Assembly (NCBI RefSeq): GCF_001542815.1
Contig: NZ_CP006992.1
Location: 521,001 to 585,000 of the forward strand
Reading direction: 5' to 3'
Source of the DNA: Methylobacterium sp. AMS5
GTDB taxonomy: Bacteria > Pseudomonadota > Alphaproteobacteria > Rhizobiales > Beijerinckiaceae
Length of the DNA stretch: 64,000 nt
Positions 16,683 to 25,272 of the stretch are shown here, piece after piece. Numbering within the stretch: position 1 is the stretch's first letter; every line of letters begins with the position of its first letter. Both the position numbers and the translations under genes were made by a program. The notes beneath the pieces were generated by a model. It searched no databases and was not told the origin of the DNA. It was given only the letters and a program-made list of their open reading frames with translations.

Positions 16683-17114
16683 TCAACACTGTTCCAGCTT
16701 TTCCAAGGTCAGCGGGTCGGGCCGTCCCTCGAAGAATGACGCGAGCGCACGGGCGAAGCCCGGATCGGCCGGATCGGCCCGCGCGAACAGCGTCATGGAG
16801 GAACGGAACTTCACGTCGTCGGGCGCGCCGAACAGGGCGTGGGCCGAGCGGCCCTCCCAGGCATTCGCGGCCCGCGTGCAGGTCCGCAGCCGTTCGCCGA
16901 GCAGCGGATGGGCGAGATAGGCCTGCGCCTCGGCCAGCGAGCGGATCGCGTAGCGCCGGGCCATCGCGCTGGAGCCGAGCCCGGCGATCTGGGGGAAGAT
17001 GAACCACATCCAGTGGCTCTGCTTGCGCCCGTTCCGCAATTCCGCGAGCGCGCCCTCGTAGAGGCCGTCCTGTGCTTCCACGAAGCGGTTCAGGTCGAAC
17101 GCATCGTCCGGCAT
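16683..17114 (-). CDS. DUF1810 family protein
   Basis: The protein is 143 residues from ATG 17114 (MPDDAFDLNRFVEAQDGLYE). I chose this over an upstream start at 17243 because the family begins with 'LxRFVxAQ' and the extra 43 residues lie over the next gene. DUF1810 signatures include 'GRKQSHWMWFIFPQIAGLG', 'YAIRSLAEAQAYLAHPLLG', and 'FGAPDDVKFRSSMTLF'. The fold has been compared with Calp/NAD-binding proteins, but no biochemical role is established. It lies 61 bases downstream of the HDAC-like gene, in the same direction. Confidence 0.85.
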   Translation of the reverse strand: MPDDAFDLNRFVEAQDGLYEGALAELRNGRKQSHWMWFIFPQIAGLGSSAMARRYAIRSLAEAQAYLAHPLLGERLRTCTRAANAWEGRSAHALFGAPDDVKFRSSMTLFARADPADPGFARALASFFEGRPDPLTLEKLEQC

Positions 17115-17175
17115 CGTCTCTTCCTGTCGCATCGCCTCCGTGGCTGGGTAAACCGGCCGCGCGGACCGGCGTTCC

Positions 17176-18102
17176 TCAGGCTCCGGCCATCGCCTCGAAG
17201 ACGAGGGCGTGGCGCGCGGCCAGGGCGTCGACATCGCTGCCATAGCCGCCGCCGATCACGGCGCAGAGCGGAATCCGCTGCGCCCGCGCGAGGCCGACCA
17301 CGTATCGATCGCGGGCGAGCAATCCCGCATCGGTGAGGCAGAGGCGTCCGAGCCGGTCGTCGCGATGCGGATCGACACCGGCATTGTAGAAGATCAGGTC
17401 CGGCGCGAAGTTCTGGACCAGCGCGGGCAGGCGCGCCTCCAGCACCGCGCGGTATTCCGCATCGTCGAGCCCGTCGGGCAGGCCGATATCGAGGTCGCCC
17501 GGCACCTTGTCGTGCGGATAGTTGCGCTCGCAGTGGATCGAGAGCGTGAACAGGTCGGGCTCGCGGGCGAGACAATCGGCGGTGCCGTCGCCCTGATGCA
17601 CGTCGAGATCGACGATCAGCGCCCGGGTGATCGCGCCCTCGCGTCTCAGGGCGAGGGCGGCCACCGCCACGTCGTTGAACACGCAGAATCCCGCACCGCC
17701 GGCCCGCCGCGCGTGGTGGCTACCGCCGGCCGTGCTGCCGGCGAGCCCGTGGCTGAGTGCCAGGCGCGCGGCGCGCAGCGTCCCCCCGGCCGAGGCGCAG
17801 GCGCGGGCGGCGACGGCCTCCGTCACGGGCAGGCCGATCGCCCGCTCGATCACCCGCGGCACCTGCGCGGCGAGCACCGCCGCGACATAGGCCGGATCGT
17901 GCGCCCCCGATAGCATTGCCGCGTCGGCGGGTTCCGGCGTGACGAAGCCGTCCGGCACGAGGCCGCGGGCGCGCAGAATTTCGGCGAGCCGGCCGTATTT
18001 GCGCATCGGAAAGCGATGGCCGTCCGGCAGTTCGGCCTCGTAGGCCGGGTGGAACACGATCGGGATCAAAGGAGCGGCCCGGGACGGCGTCTGAAGTGTC
18101 AC
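17176..18102 (-). CDS. Histone-deacetylase-family amidohydrolase
   Basis: A 308-residue zinc hydrolase of the HDAC/acetoin-utilisation/acetylpolyamine amidohydrolase superfamily. Visible active-site elements are 'GGSHHARRAGGAGFCVFND' (His-His dyad, near residue 127), zinc ligands in 'VDLDVHQGDGT' (D-x-H, near 165) and a second Asp in 'YNAGVDPHRDD' (near 243), then 'IGGGYGSD'. It removes acetyl groups from lysine or polyamine-like substrates, and the true substrate is unknown. Length fits the shorter bacterial subgroup. The DUF1810 gene follows closely. Confidence 0.9.
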   Translation of the reverse strand: MTLQTPSRAAPLIPIVFHPAYEAELPDGHRFPMRKYGRLAEILRARGLVPDGFVTPEPADAAMLSGAHDPAYVAAVLAAQVPRVIERAIGLPVTEAVAARACASAGGTLRAARLALSHGLAGSTAGGSHHARRAGGAGFCVFNDVAVAALALRREGAITRALIVDLDVHQGDGTADCLAREPDLFTLSIHCERNYPHDKVPGDLDIGLPDGLDDAEYRAVLEARLPALVQNFAPDLIFYNAGVDPHRDDRLGRLCLTDAGLLARDRYVVGLARAQRIPLCAVIGGGYGSDVDALAARHALVFEAMAGA

Positions 18103-18184
18103 ACGCCTGATAAGGCGGCGCTGCTAGGGGCGTGATGGGACGCGCCGTCGCGCCCGAAGACACCCTCGACGGGAGACGCCGCGC

Positions 18185-19381
18185 ATGATCGCACTGCCGG
18201 AGAGCGGCGCGCTCGCCGCCCTTGCGCTCTGCGCGGTTCTCGTCACCGTCAACCTTGCGAGCCTCGCGGTGGCAGCCCTGCGCATCGGACGCAAGGGCCA
18301 CGACCGGGGTCGAGACAAGAACCACGACGAGAGCAAGCCGTCCGCCTTCCCCGCGGGCGCCCCCGTCTCGGTGGTGCGGCCCCTGCGCGGCCTGGAAGCG
18401 TTCAGCGAGGAGACGCTGCTCGCGAGCTTCCGGCTCGATTATCCGGTCTACGAGCTGATCTTCTGCGTGGCGGAGGCCGGCGACCCGATCCTGCCACTGC
18501 TGGAGCGGATGCGGGCGGCACATCCGCAGATCCCGTCGGAGCTGATCCTCGGCGACGAACGCATCGGCGGCAACCCGAAGCTCAACAACTGCGTGCGCGG
18601 CTGGGATGCCGCCCGGCACGACTGGGTGATCCTCGCCGATTCCAACGTCCTGATGCCGCCCGACTACATCCAGCAGATGCAGGCGGCGTGGCGGACGAGC
18701 AGCGGCCTCGTCTGCTCGACGCCGATCGGCGCACGTCCGGAGAACTTCTTCGCCGAAGTGGAATGCGCCTTCCTCAACACCCTGCAGGCCCGCTGGCAAT
18801 ATGCGGGCGAGGCGCTGGGCCTCGGCTTCGCGCAGGGCAAGAGCATGCTCTGGAACAAGCCCTTCCTCGAAGCGCAGGGCGGCATCCGCGCCCTGAACGC
18901 CGAGATCGCGGAGGACGCCGCCGCGACCAAGCTCGTGCGCGCGGCGGGCAAGCGGGTGCATCTCGTCGCCTCGCCGTTCCAGCAGCCGCTCGGGCACCGC
19001 GCCCTGTCGGAGGTCTGGTCGCGGCAGGTGCGCTGGGCGCGGCTGCGGCGGGTCACCTTCCCGCTCTTCTTCGCCCCCGAGATCGGCATCGGCGCCCTGC
19101 TGCCGCTGGTGCTGACGGGTCTCGTGGCCGGAAGCGTCGAGGCCACGCTCTGGCTCGTCGGCGCCGGCGCCCTCTGGTACGGGGCGGAAATCGCGCTGGC
19201 CGCGCGCGCCGGCTGGCACCGTTCGCCGCGGATGCTCGCCGCCCTCCTCGTCCGCGACGCCCTTCTGCCGGCGATCTGGGCGAGCGCCTGGGCCCGCACC
19301 GCCATCGTCTGGCGCGGAAATGCGATGGACATCCGCACCCGCGACGGGAACACACTGGAAACAGGGCCGAGCGCCGCCTGA
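18185..19381 (+). CDS. GT21 ceramide-glucosyltransferase-like glycosyltransferase (HpnI-like)
   Basis: A 398-residue membrane glycosyltransferase. One N-terminal helix (residues 8-32) is followed by a GT2-like catalytic domain with 'VSVVRPLRGLEAFSEETL', 'ILADSNVLMPPDYIQQM' (D1/D2, near 149), 'AEIAEDAAATKLVRAAGK' (D3, near 240) and 'SRQVRWARLRRV' (the QxxRW-like motif, near 280). Two or three C-terminal helices complete it. This arrangement defines GT21 ceramide glucosyltransferases and the hopanoid-pathway HpnI. Methylobacteria make hopanoids and may make glycosphingolipids, so either is possible. No hpn cluster is adjacent. Confidence 0.86.
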   Translation: MIALPESGALAALALCAVLVTVNLASLAVAALRIGRKGHDRGRDKNHDESKPSAFPAGAPVSVVRPLRGLEAFSEETLLASFRLDYPVYELIFCVAEAGDPILPLLERMRAAHPQIPSELILGDERIGGNPKLNNCVRGWDAARHDWVILADSNVLMPPDYIQQMQAAWRTSSGLVCSTPIGARPENFFAEVECAFLNTLQARWQYAGEALGLGFAQGKSMLWNKPFLEAQGGIRALNAEIAEDAAATKLVRAAGKRVHLVASPFQQPLGHRALSEVWSRQVRWARLRRVTFPLFFAPEIGIGALLPLVLTGLVAGSVEATLWLVGAGALWYGAEIALAARAGWHRSPRMLAALLVRDALLPAIWASAWARTAIVWRGNAMDIRTRDGNTLETGPSAA

Positions 19382-19861
19382 CCGCCGCCCTCATGAGGGT
19401 ATGGCCCGGAGCAGCCTCCGCGCCGACGTGACGCGGCTTCCGTTGGCGAGCGGATGGGCCCGAACCGGAAACGGCCTACGGCTGCAATCGCAGGACACTC
19501 TCCGCGTTGAGCGAATTCCGCGCGTATCGCGACGCCCCAGGCCGAAGCATTCTTTGTCGACGCATTCTTTGCCAACGCATCCCCGGCCACAGAACTGCGT
19601 GCAACCGGGCGGCCATTACGATCCATTGCAACAGCCACCCGACGCCGCGAGAGGCAAGTCTTACAAAATCATTACATTATCGATAAAAGCGCAGCAATAG
19701 AAACAGTATATACTATAAAATATTCCGTAATCACGATTTAGTTGTCAAAAGACTGATCCGCATCGGATCGGGAAGAACCCTGTTGCCAACGGGACTCGCG
19801 ACTCGCGTTGCGTGACAAATCTGTTAAAAAAGCAGTAAGCACGCAAACTCGCCGTGTCGTC
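19382..19861. other. Intergenic region upstream of the coiled-coil operon
   Basis: 480 bases, AT-rich from about 19660 to 19840 (probable promoter region of the coiled-coil genes). It contains a short tandem repeat at 19544-19580. No RNA gene or other coding frame is convincing. Confidence 0.5.
19544..19580. repeat. 15-bp tandem repeat
   Basis: Two adjacent units GAAGCATTCTTTGTC and GACGCATTCTTTGCC, followed by a partial third (AACGCAT). It is intergenic and possibly polymorphic in length. Confidence 0.6.
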
Positions 19862-21427
19862 ATGGGAAAACACACTGCGATGGCTTGGATGCCGTTCCGA
19901 AACGTGCTGCCGACGTCATCCGCCTCACGCGACCGGGACGCGGAGCAACGGTCGCGCACCCCGGAGTCGGCCCCCACACCGCGACTGCCGAAGGCGGTCG
20001 TCCCCGACCTGATGGAGGGCGGGAGACGCGCCCGGTCGGCGCCCGAGCCCGCTCCGACGAACCTCGACGCCATCGGTCAACGGGACGAGGTCGTCCGGCA
20101 GCGCATCGACGCGATGGTCGACCGCCTGGACGACCTGCGAAGCCTCCAAGACGATTTCGTGCTGATCCTGCAACCGCTGGCGAGCATCAGCAGCGAGCTG
20201 TCCAAGGCCAGCGTGCGAATCGCCGAGCTTGAGAACACGCTGACTCAGGAGGTCAGCGCCAACGGCAACCTGCGCGACGAGGTGGCCGATCTCTCCACGA
20301 AGCTGTCGCGGATGAACAGCGAGCTGGCGGATTCCCAGGTCCATGCGAAGCGAACCCTGGAAAGCTTGCGCGAGCGCGATGCGGCGGTCGAGGCGCATCA
20401 GATCGATCTGCGCGACAAGGTGTCGGCCATCGAGAACCTGGAGCGCCAGCTCTTTTCCGAGGTCGAGCAGAACAAGGCGCTGACGAGCGAGAGCCGGGCG
20501 CTGCGGCAGGAAGCGCAGGCCGCCGACAGCGCCCTGGCGCGTTCCGAGCACGAGCTGAACAACGTCCGCGAGCGGAACAGCCTGCTGGAGGTCGAGGGAC
20601 GCCGTCTCCAGCTTCTGAGCGAGGAGCAGGCGACACAGCTCGCGGATCTGGATGCCCGCCATCGCGACCTGACGACCACCGCCGAAGCCGACCGGCAGCG
20701 CCTGCGCATCGTCGAGACCCAACTCGCGACGGAAATCTCCGTAAGGGAGCGGAACGAAGCGCAGCACGAAACGGAGCTGTCCGCGCTCCGAAACGACCGC
20801 GCCAGCCTCGCGATGAAACTCGAAGCCGCCCTGAATCGGGCGACCTCGACGGAACAGTTGCTGGTGCAGGCCCGCAACCAGTTGCGGGACAAGGACGAGG
20901 AATTCCGTTCGGTCGATCGCAATTTCAAGGAAGCGACCATCGCGCGGAGCACGCTGGAACGCCGCCTCGAAGCCCTGCAAGCCGACCTATCGCGCCAGAC
21001 CGAGCGGTTCCTGGAAATCCAGCGCATTCGCGGCGAACTCGACAGCCGTTGCGACATGCTCAACAAGGCTCTCGCGGCCAAGGATGCGGCGATCGAGCAG
21101 ACGACGAACCGCAACGCGGTTCTGAACGATCGCATCGAGCACCTGACCCACCGGCACGAAGCTGCCCGCGCCGATCTCGAAGCCTCGAACCGCAGATTGA
21201 TGGAGGAATTGCAGAACGAGCGCTCGGAGCGCGCGTTGCTGCAAGGTGCCCTCGATATCGCGCGCGAAAGCCGGGTCACGCTGCAGAAGCAGCACGATGC
21301 CCTGAAACGCTCGGGCCGCCCGTGGCGGGAGCAGGTGAACGACGAGCTCGACGAAGACACTGCGCATGCCTCGGCCGACGAGGTGAGCAACGTTCGGCCG
21401 TTCAGCTCCACGGGCAAGTCGGCCTAA
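19862..21427 (+). CDS. Long coiled-coil protein, crescentin-like in layout
   Basis: A 521-residue protein from ATG 19862. A TTG at 19808 is possible but less likely. The N-terminal 75 residues are basic and proline-rich (MGKHTAMAWMPFRNVLPTS...). From about residue 80 ('IGQRDEVVRQRIDAMVDRL') to 490 it is almost unbroken heptad coiled coil, rich in E, R, L and A. A short acidic tail ('NDELDEDTAHASADE') ends it. It has no signal peptide or TM helix, so it is probably a cytoplasmic filament or scaffold. The head-plus-long-rod plan resembles alphaproteobacterial crescentin and other coiled-coil-rich cytoskeletal proteins, but I cannot show homology. Two short coiled-coil genes follow in the same direction. 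Confidence 0.7.
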   Translation: MGKHTAMAWMPFRNVLPTSSASRDRDAEQRSRTPESAPTPRLPKAVVPDLMEGGRRARSAPEPAPTNLDAIGQRDEVVRQRIDAMVDRLDDLRSLQDDFVLILQPLASISSELSKASVRIAELENTLTQEVSANGNLRDEVADLSTKLSRMNSELADSQVHAKRTLESLRERDAAVEAHQIDLRDKVSAIENLERQLFSEVEQNKALTSESRALRQEAQAADSALARSEHELNNVRERNSLLEVEGRRLQLLSEEQATQLADLDARHRDLTTTAEADRQRLRIVETQLATEISVRERNEAQHETELSALRNDRASLAMKLEAALNRATSTEQLLVQARNQLRDKDEEFRSVDRNFKEATIARSTLERRLEALQADLSRQTERFLEIQRIRGELDSRCDMLNKALAAKDAAIEQTTNRNAVLNDRIEHLTHRHEAARADLEASNRRLMEELQNERSERALLQGALDIARESRVTLQKQHDALKRSGRPWREQVNDELDEDTAHASADEVSNVRPFSSTGKSA

Positions 21428-21496
21428 TTCGCCGTCCCTCGGAAAAGAAGACTTCGTAGAGAAAACTTGGCAAAGAAGACCTGGAAGGATGCTTGA

Positions 21497-21982
21497 ATGT
21501 CAGAACAGGCCGTGAAAGACGCCGCCCCTTCCTCCGGCAATTCCATTCTCATGCGGGCTTGGCAGGCCAACGTGACGCGACCGGGAGACAAGATCATTAA
21601 TTTCTCGCCAGTCACCTCCGACACCGCATCCGACGGGGGCACGGCCTCGCCGCCGCAGCGCGACTGGGTCTCCGCGATCGACCTCGTGCAGGAGGCCGCC
21701 GAAGCGATCCGGATCAGCGAAGAGCGCGCCGTCGATCTCGAGAACCAGCTCCGAAGTGTCATCAGCCAAGCTGAGGACGAGGTGCGGCAGCTTCAAAAGA
21801 CGCTCGCCTCGAACCAGGTCCTGCTGAGCCAAGCGGAGGACCGCGCCCGCCGCGCCGAGGCGCGCGCCAAGGAGGCGGAAACCTGGCTCGTCCGCATCTA
21901 CGATGCCGTGTTCACGGCCTTCGGCTCGAAGAACAAGCCCGTCCCCGCGGAGACCGGCGACATCGGACAGGACGCGCCGTAA
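21497..21982 (+). CDS. Short coiled-coil protein A of the triplet
   Basis: A 161-residue protein after GGAAGG, 69 bases downstream of the long coiled-coil gene. The N-terminal 50 residues are disordered-looking ('RPGDKIINFSPVTSDTASD'). A continuous coiled coil runs from about 58 to 130. A conserved-looking cap follows: 'RAKEAETWLVRIYDAVFTAF'. The pattern 'DLVQEAAEAI...' then coil then 'RA..AE..L..IY...F' is shared with the next gene, so the two are probably paralogues. No known family. Confidence 0.65.
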   Translation: MSEQAVKDAAPSSGNSILMRAWQANVTRPGDKIINFSPVTSDTASDGGTASPPQRDWVSAIDLVQEAAEAIRISEERAVDLENQLRSVISQAEDEVRQLQKTLASNQVLLSQAEDRARRAEARAKEAETWLVRIYDAVFTAFGSKNKPVPAETGDIGQDAP

Positions 21983-21999
21983 GGCGTGAACGCGTTCCG

Positions 22000-22506
22000 A
22001 TGGACCTCGACAGCCCATGTCCGATCACCAGCGAGAGCGGCCTGCCGGTCCAGCCCTCCGAATGGGCCCTGTTCGACGTCGAGATCAGGCTCGACGACGC
22101 GTTGGGTCTGGTAAAGCAGGCCGCGGACACGATCCATGATTTGCAGCGCTGGAAGGAGATGATCGAGCCGCAGGCGCTGAACCTGATTCAGAGCGTCCAG
22201 CAGGAGCGCATCCGATGGCAATCGGAACGATCGGCGCTGATGAACGAAATCAGCGAGTGCCGGCTGACGCTCACCGCGACGAAGATGGCGTTGCGAACGG
22301 CGCTTTCGGAAAAAGAGATCCTGTCGCGTCGCTATCATGAGGCGAAAGCGGCGGCGGCGGCGTCCGAGACGCGCGCCTGCGCGGCGGAGGAGTTGCTCGC
22401 CTTCATCTACAAGACCTTCAACGTCGAGCTGAGCGGACATCCTGCAGCCGGACGCATCGCTCAAATCCCCTTCGATCCAGCCGGCCAGCGGCCCTCGCCC
22501 GAGTGA
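22000..22506 (+). CDS. Short coiled-coil protein B of the triplet
   Basis: 168 residues, starting 17 bases after the previous stop. It opens MDLDSPCPITSESG, then 'RLDDALGLVKQAADTIHDL', a coiled coil from about 45 to 125, and the cap 'RACAAEELLAFIYKTFNVEL'. The matching start ('LV..AA..I') and cap ('RA..AEE.L..IY..F') with the preceding protein indicate duplication. It is cytoplasmic, with no enzyme motif. It probably forms a complex with the long coiled-coil protein encoded upstream. Confidence 0.65.
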   Translation: MDLDSPCPITSESGLPVQPSEWALFDVEIRLDDALGLVKQAADTIHDLQRWKEMIEPQALNLIQSVQQERIRWQSERSALMNEISECRLTLTATKMALRTALSEKEILSRRYHEAKAAAAASETRACAAEELLAFIYKTFNVELSGHPAAGRIAQIPFDPAGQRPSPE

Positions 22507-22724
22507 CCGCCGGCTCCCGGCTCGTCCCGGTGCCGGCCCGGAGGGGTTGAGCGGCGCCGGCATGCGGCGGCCCTCCCGAGAAGGCGTCGCAGCCCCGCGC
22601 GCCCGACGAACGCCGCGAACACGGGAAAGCGGCAACGCTCTTGCTTGGCCTTCCGCCCCATGGCCCCGTTCGGACGCCGCCTCTCGGGCTGAAGCCGATT
22701 GGGCCGGGACTGCGGAGTTGCACG

Positions 22725-24101
22725 ATGCCGACGCCTTCGACCACGCTCGACAAGAGCCTCAACGCCTTCCATCTCTGGGGCATCGCCGTCGGGCTCGTGA
22801 TCTCGGGAGAGTATTTCGGGTGGAGCTACGGCTGGGCGCAGGCCGGCACCCTCGGCTTCCTCGTCACCACGCTGTGCGTGGCCGCGATGTATGTGGCCTT
22901 CATCTTCAGCTTCACCGAACTCACCACCGCGATCCCGCAGGCGGGCGGCCCCTTCGCCTATGCGCTCCGGGCCTTCGGGCCCACGGGGGCGGCGGTGGCC
23001 GGCTACGCCACGCTGATCGAATTCGTGTTCGCGCCGCCCGCGATCTCGCTCGCCATCGGCGCCTATCTCAACGTCCAGTATCCGGGGCTCGACCCCAAGC
23101 ACGCGGCGCTCGGCGCCTACCTGCTGTTCATGGGCCTCAACATCGTCGGCGTGCGCATCGCCGCAACCTTCGAGCTCTTCGTCACCGTGCTGGCGGTGGC
23201 CGAGCTTCTGGTCTTCATGGGCGTCGTCGCTCCGGCCTTCCGCCTCGACAATTTCACGGCCGGCGGCTGGGCCGGAGGGGACAGGTTCGGGCCGGCGGCC
23301 ATCGGCGGCATCTTTGCCGCCATCCCCTTCGCGATCTGGTTCTTCCTCGCCATCGAGGGCGTCGCCATGGCCGCGGAGGAAGCGAAAGACCCCAAGCGCA
23401 CCATCCCCATCGCCTACATCACCGGCGTGCTGACGCTGACCGCACTTGCCTTCGGAGTCATGCTGTTCGCGGGCGCCGCCGGAGATTGGAAGAGCCTGTC
23501 CGACCTCAACGATCCCCTGCCCCAGGCGATGAAGCGCGTGGTGGGCGAGTCGAGCGGCTGGCTGCACATGCTGGTCTGGCTCGGCCTGTTCGGCCTCGTC
23601 GCCTCGTTCCACGGCATCATCATGGGCTATGCCCGCCAGATCTTCGCGCTCGCCCGCGCCGGCTTCCTGCCGGCCCTTTTCGCGCGGGTGCATCCGCGTT
23701 TCCAGACGCCGCACGTGGCGACACTGGCGGGCGGGGTCGTCGGCATCGCCGCCATCTACAGCGACAACCTGATCAGCGTCGCCGGGCAGTCGCTCACCGC
23801 CAGCATCGTGACGATGGCGGTGTTCGGCGCACTCACCATGTACGTGATGAGCATGGCCGCGCTGTTCCGCCTGCGCGCCAGCGAGCCGGACCTCGCCCGG
23901 CCCTACCGGGCACCGCTCTACCCCTACGCGCCGGCCTTCGCGCTCGTCATGGCCGTGGTCTGTCTCATAGCGCTCATCGTCTACAACCCGCTGATCTTCG
24001 CGATCTTCGCCGCGGTGATGAGTGCGGCCGTTCTGCTGGTGCGGCTCAAGGCCAAGCCTGCGGCTCCGGCGACGGTTTCCGCCTTAGATCCGGCGATTTA
24101 G
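22725..24101 (+). CDS. APC-family amino acid/ethanolamine permease
   Basis: A 458-residue, about 12-helix transporter from ATG 22725; the longer frame to 22641 adds a proline-rich stretch not expected in the family. Typical features are 'LWGIAVGLVISGEYFGWSYG' (helix 1), 'PQAGGPFAYALRAFGP' (helix 2) and 'FFLAIEGVAMAAEEAKDPKR' (helix 6 and loop). The 'GISGxYxGWxxG' start and EEAKDPKR loop match the ethanolamine permease (Eat) group of APC proteins. No ethanolamine ammonia-lyase genes lie in the window, so the substrate assignment rests on resemblance only. Confidence 0.85.
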   Translation: MPTPSTTLDKSLNAFHLWGIAVGLVISGEYFGWSYGWAQAGTLGFLVTTLCVAAMYVAFIFSFTELTTAIPQAGGPFAYALRAFGPTGAAVAGYATLIEFVFAPPAISLAIGAYLNVQYPGLDPKHAALGAYLLFMGLNIVGVRIAATFELFVTVLAVAELLVFMGVVAPAFRLDNFTAGGWAGGDRFGPAAIGGIFAAIPFAIWFFLAIEGVAMAAEEAKDPKRTIPIAYITGVLTLTALAFGVMLFAGAAGDWKSLSDLNDPLPQAMKRVVGESSGWLHMLVWLGLFGLVASFHGIIMGYARQIFALARAGFLPALFARVHPRFQTPHVATLAGGVVGIAAIYSDNLISVAGQSLTASIVTMAVFGALTMYVMSMAALFRLRASEPDLARPYRAPLYPYAPAFALVMAVVCLIALIVYNPLIFAIFAAVMSAAVLLVRLKAKPAAPATVSALDPAI

Positions 24102-24136
24102 GTTCAAGATACAACCAGCTTGACCATACGAGCAGC

Positions 24137-24270
24137 CGTATTCGACCCTTTGCAGACCCTGGGAAGGTCCGCTTCCCGGCCTTTGATCAGGGCGACGTCT
24201 ACGGCTGAGTTGGGTGAATTTCCGCCAGTGGGTTTCGCACGAGAAGGAATCGAAGCAGACGCCGTGTCCG
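24137..24270. repeat. Degenerate dispersed repeat, copy 3 (core GGAAGGTCCGCTT)
   Basis: Aligns by eye with copy 1: TTCGACCC, GACCCTgGGAAGGTCCGC, GACGTC and GGGTG..TTTC.GCC occur in the same order and at similar spacing. It lies between the permease and desaturase 3' ends. Confidence 0.45.
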
Positions 24271-24306
24271 CGACCGCTCCTACCCCGGGGCGGTCCGAAC
24301 CAATCG

Positions 24307-25236
24307 CTACGGGATCGTTGGTCCCTGAAGCTTTCGAACGCCGGGCCGAGGTTGCAGAACGCCGGGCTGCTTCAAATCCCAGACAAGGCCGAGACGTTCC
24401 AGGCCTTGCAGCAGCCGCCAGCCGGGATCGGCTTGACCTGGTTCCGTTCCAAGGCGTGCCGACTCCGGCCATGCGTGATGCGTTGAATGCCAAGCTTCGC
24501 CGAAGGTGAGCCAGGCCGCTGCCGGTAAGTCATGTCCTTGAACGGACTCACCATCGACCACCCAACCCTGGGGTCCGCGGCGATGGGTCAGGTGCACGAC
24601 AAGCCAGTGCCCGGTCAACGATACGGCGACCCGGACCGGAATACCCCAAACCAACCACGGCAGCCCGCCTATCGCATAGAACAGGACGGCCCATGGCAGT
24701 TGCTGCAGCATCCAGCTCGCTTCCAGCCAACGAAAGATCCGGTCACCTGCGATCCTCGGCTCCACAACGAACACAGGGGGATGTGTCAGTACGAGTCGGG
24801 CGTGCATCTGCAACACCGCATCACGCAGGAGCGGAAGTCGATTGGCGTGGAGATCGTGGCAGGCGGACTGCCGCTGCGCCCAGTCGCGCATGTCATGGAG
24901 GCGGACCATGCCGATCGGACCTGCCATTCCAACCAAGGTCCCCAGGTAGACCAAAACATATTCGACCCAGGGCTTTGCCGAGAAGCTGCGATGCACCAGC
25001 AACCGATGCATTCCGATCGAATGGCCTGCGCAAAGCGTGATGACAGTCGTCACCAGGAACAGCGCGACAGCCCCAGGTGTCACGAAAATCGGGCCAAGCA
25101 GCAGGGCTGCAGCCAGCATGCCACCGATCCAAAGTGACTTGGCCGGCGCCCATTCCAAGTGACCGTCAGCTGCCGACGTGTGGGCGTCGGCGATCATGCG
25201 GGTCGTCGAGGTGCATCGGGGCGCTTCGGTCATCAC
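24307..25236 (-). CDS. Membrane fatty-acid desaturase
   Basis: A 309-residue integral-membrane di-iron desaturase. Hydrophobic helices flank histidine boxes: 'SIGMHRLLVHRSF' (HxxxxH, near residue 77), a second region 'RLHDMRDWAQRQSACHD' near 112 in place of the usual HRxHH, and 'EAWHSTHHAWPESAR' (HxxHH, near 248). The first and third boxes are standard. The second is a variant with fewer histidines, which may alter iron binding or mark a subfamily. It would introduce a double bond into fatty acyl chains and change membrane fluidity. The gene is divergent from an ArsR regulator, with a palindromic operator 13 bases from its start. Confidence 0.85.
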   Translation of the reverse strand: MMTEAPRCTSTTRMIADAHTSAADGHLEWAPAKSLWIGGMLAAALLLGPIFVTPGAVALFLVTTVITLCAGHSIGMHRLLVHRSFSAKPWVEYVLVYLGTLVGMAGPIGMVRLHDMRDWAQRQSACHDLHANRLPLLRDAVLQMHARLVLTHPPVFVVEPRIAGDRIFRWLEASWMLQQLPWAVLFYAIGGLPWLVWGIPVRVAVSLTGHWLVVHLTHRRGPQGWVVDGESVQGHDLPAAAWLTFGEAWHSTHHAWPESARLGTEPGQADPGWRLLQGLERLGLVWDLKQPGVLQPRPGVRKLQGPTIP

Positions 25237-25248
25237 AACCCGTCCTTA

Positions 25249-25265
25249 GATATTTAGTAAATATC
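25249..25265. promoter_or_regulatory. 17-bp perfect palindrome, probable ArsR operator
   Basis: GATATTTA-G-TAAATATC, two exact 8-base arms around one central base, extendable to TTAGATATTTA. It sits in the 36-base gap between the desaturase start (25236) and the regulator start (25273). AT-rich interrupted palindromes of this size are typical ArsR/SmtB sites. Binding would block both start regions. Confidence 0.75.
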
Positions 25266-25272
25266 CTAAACG

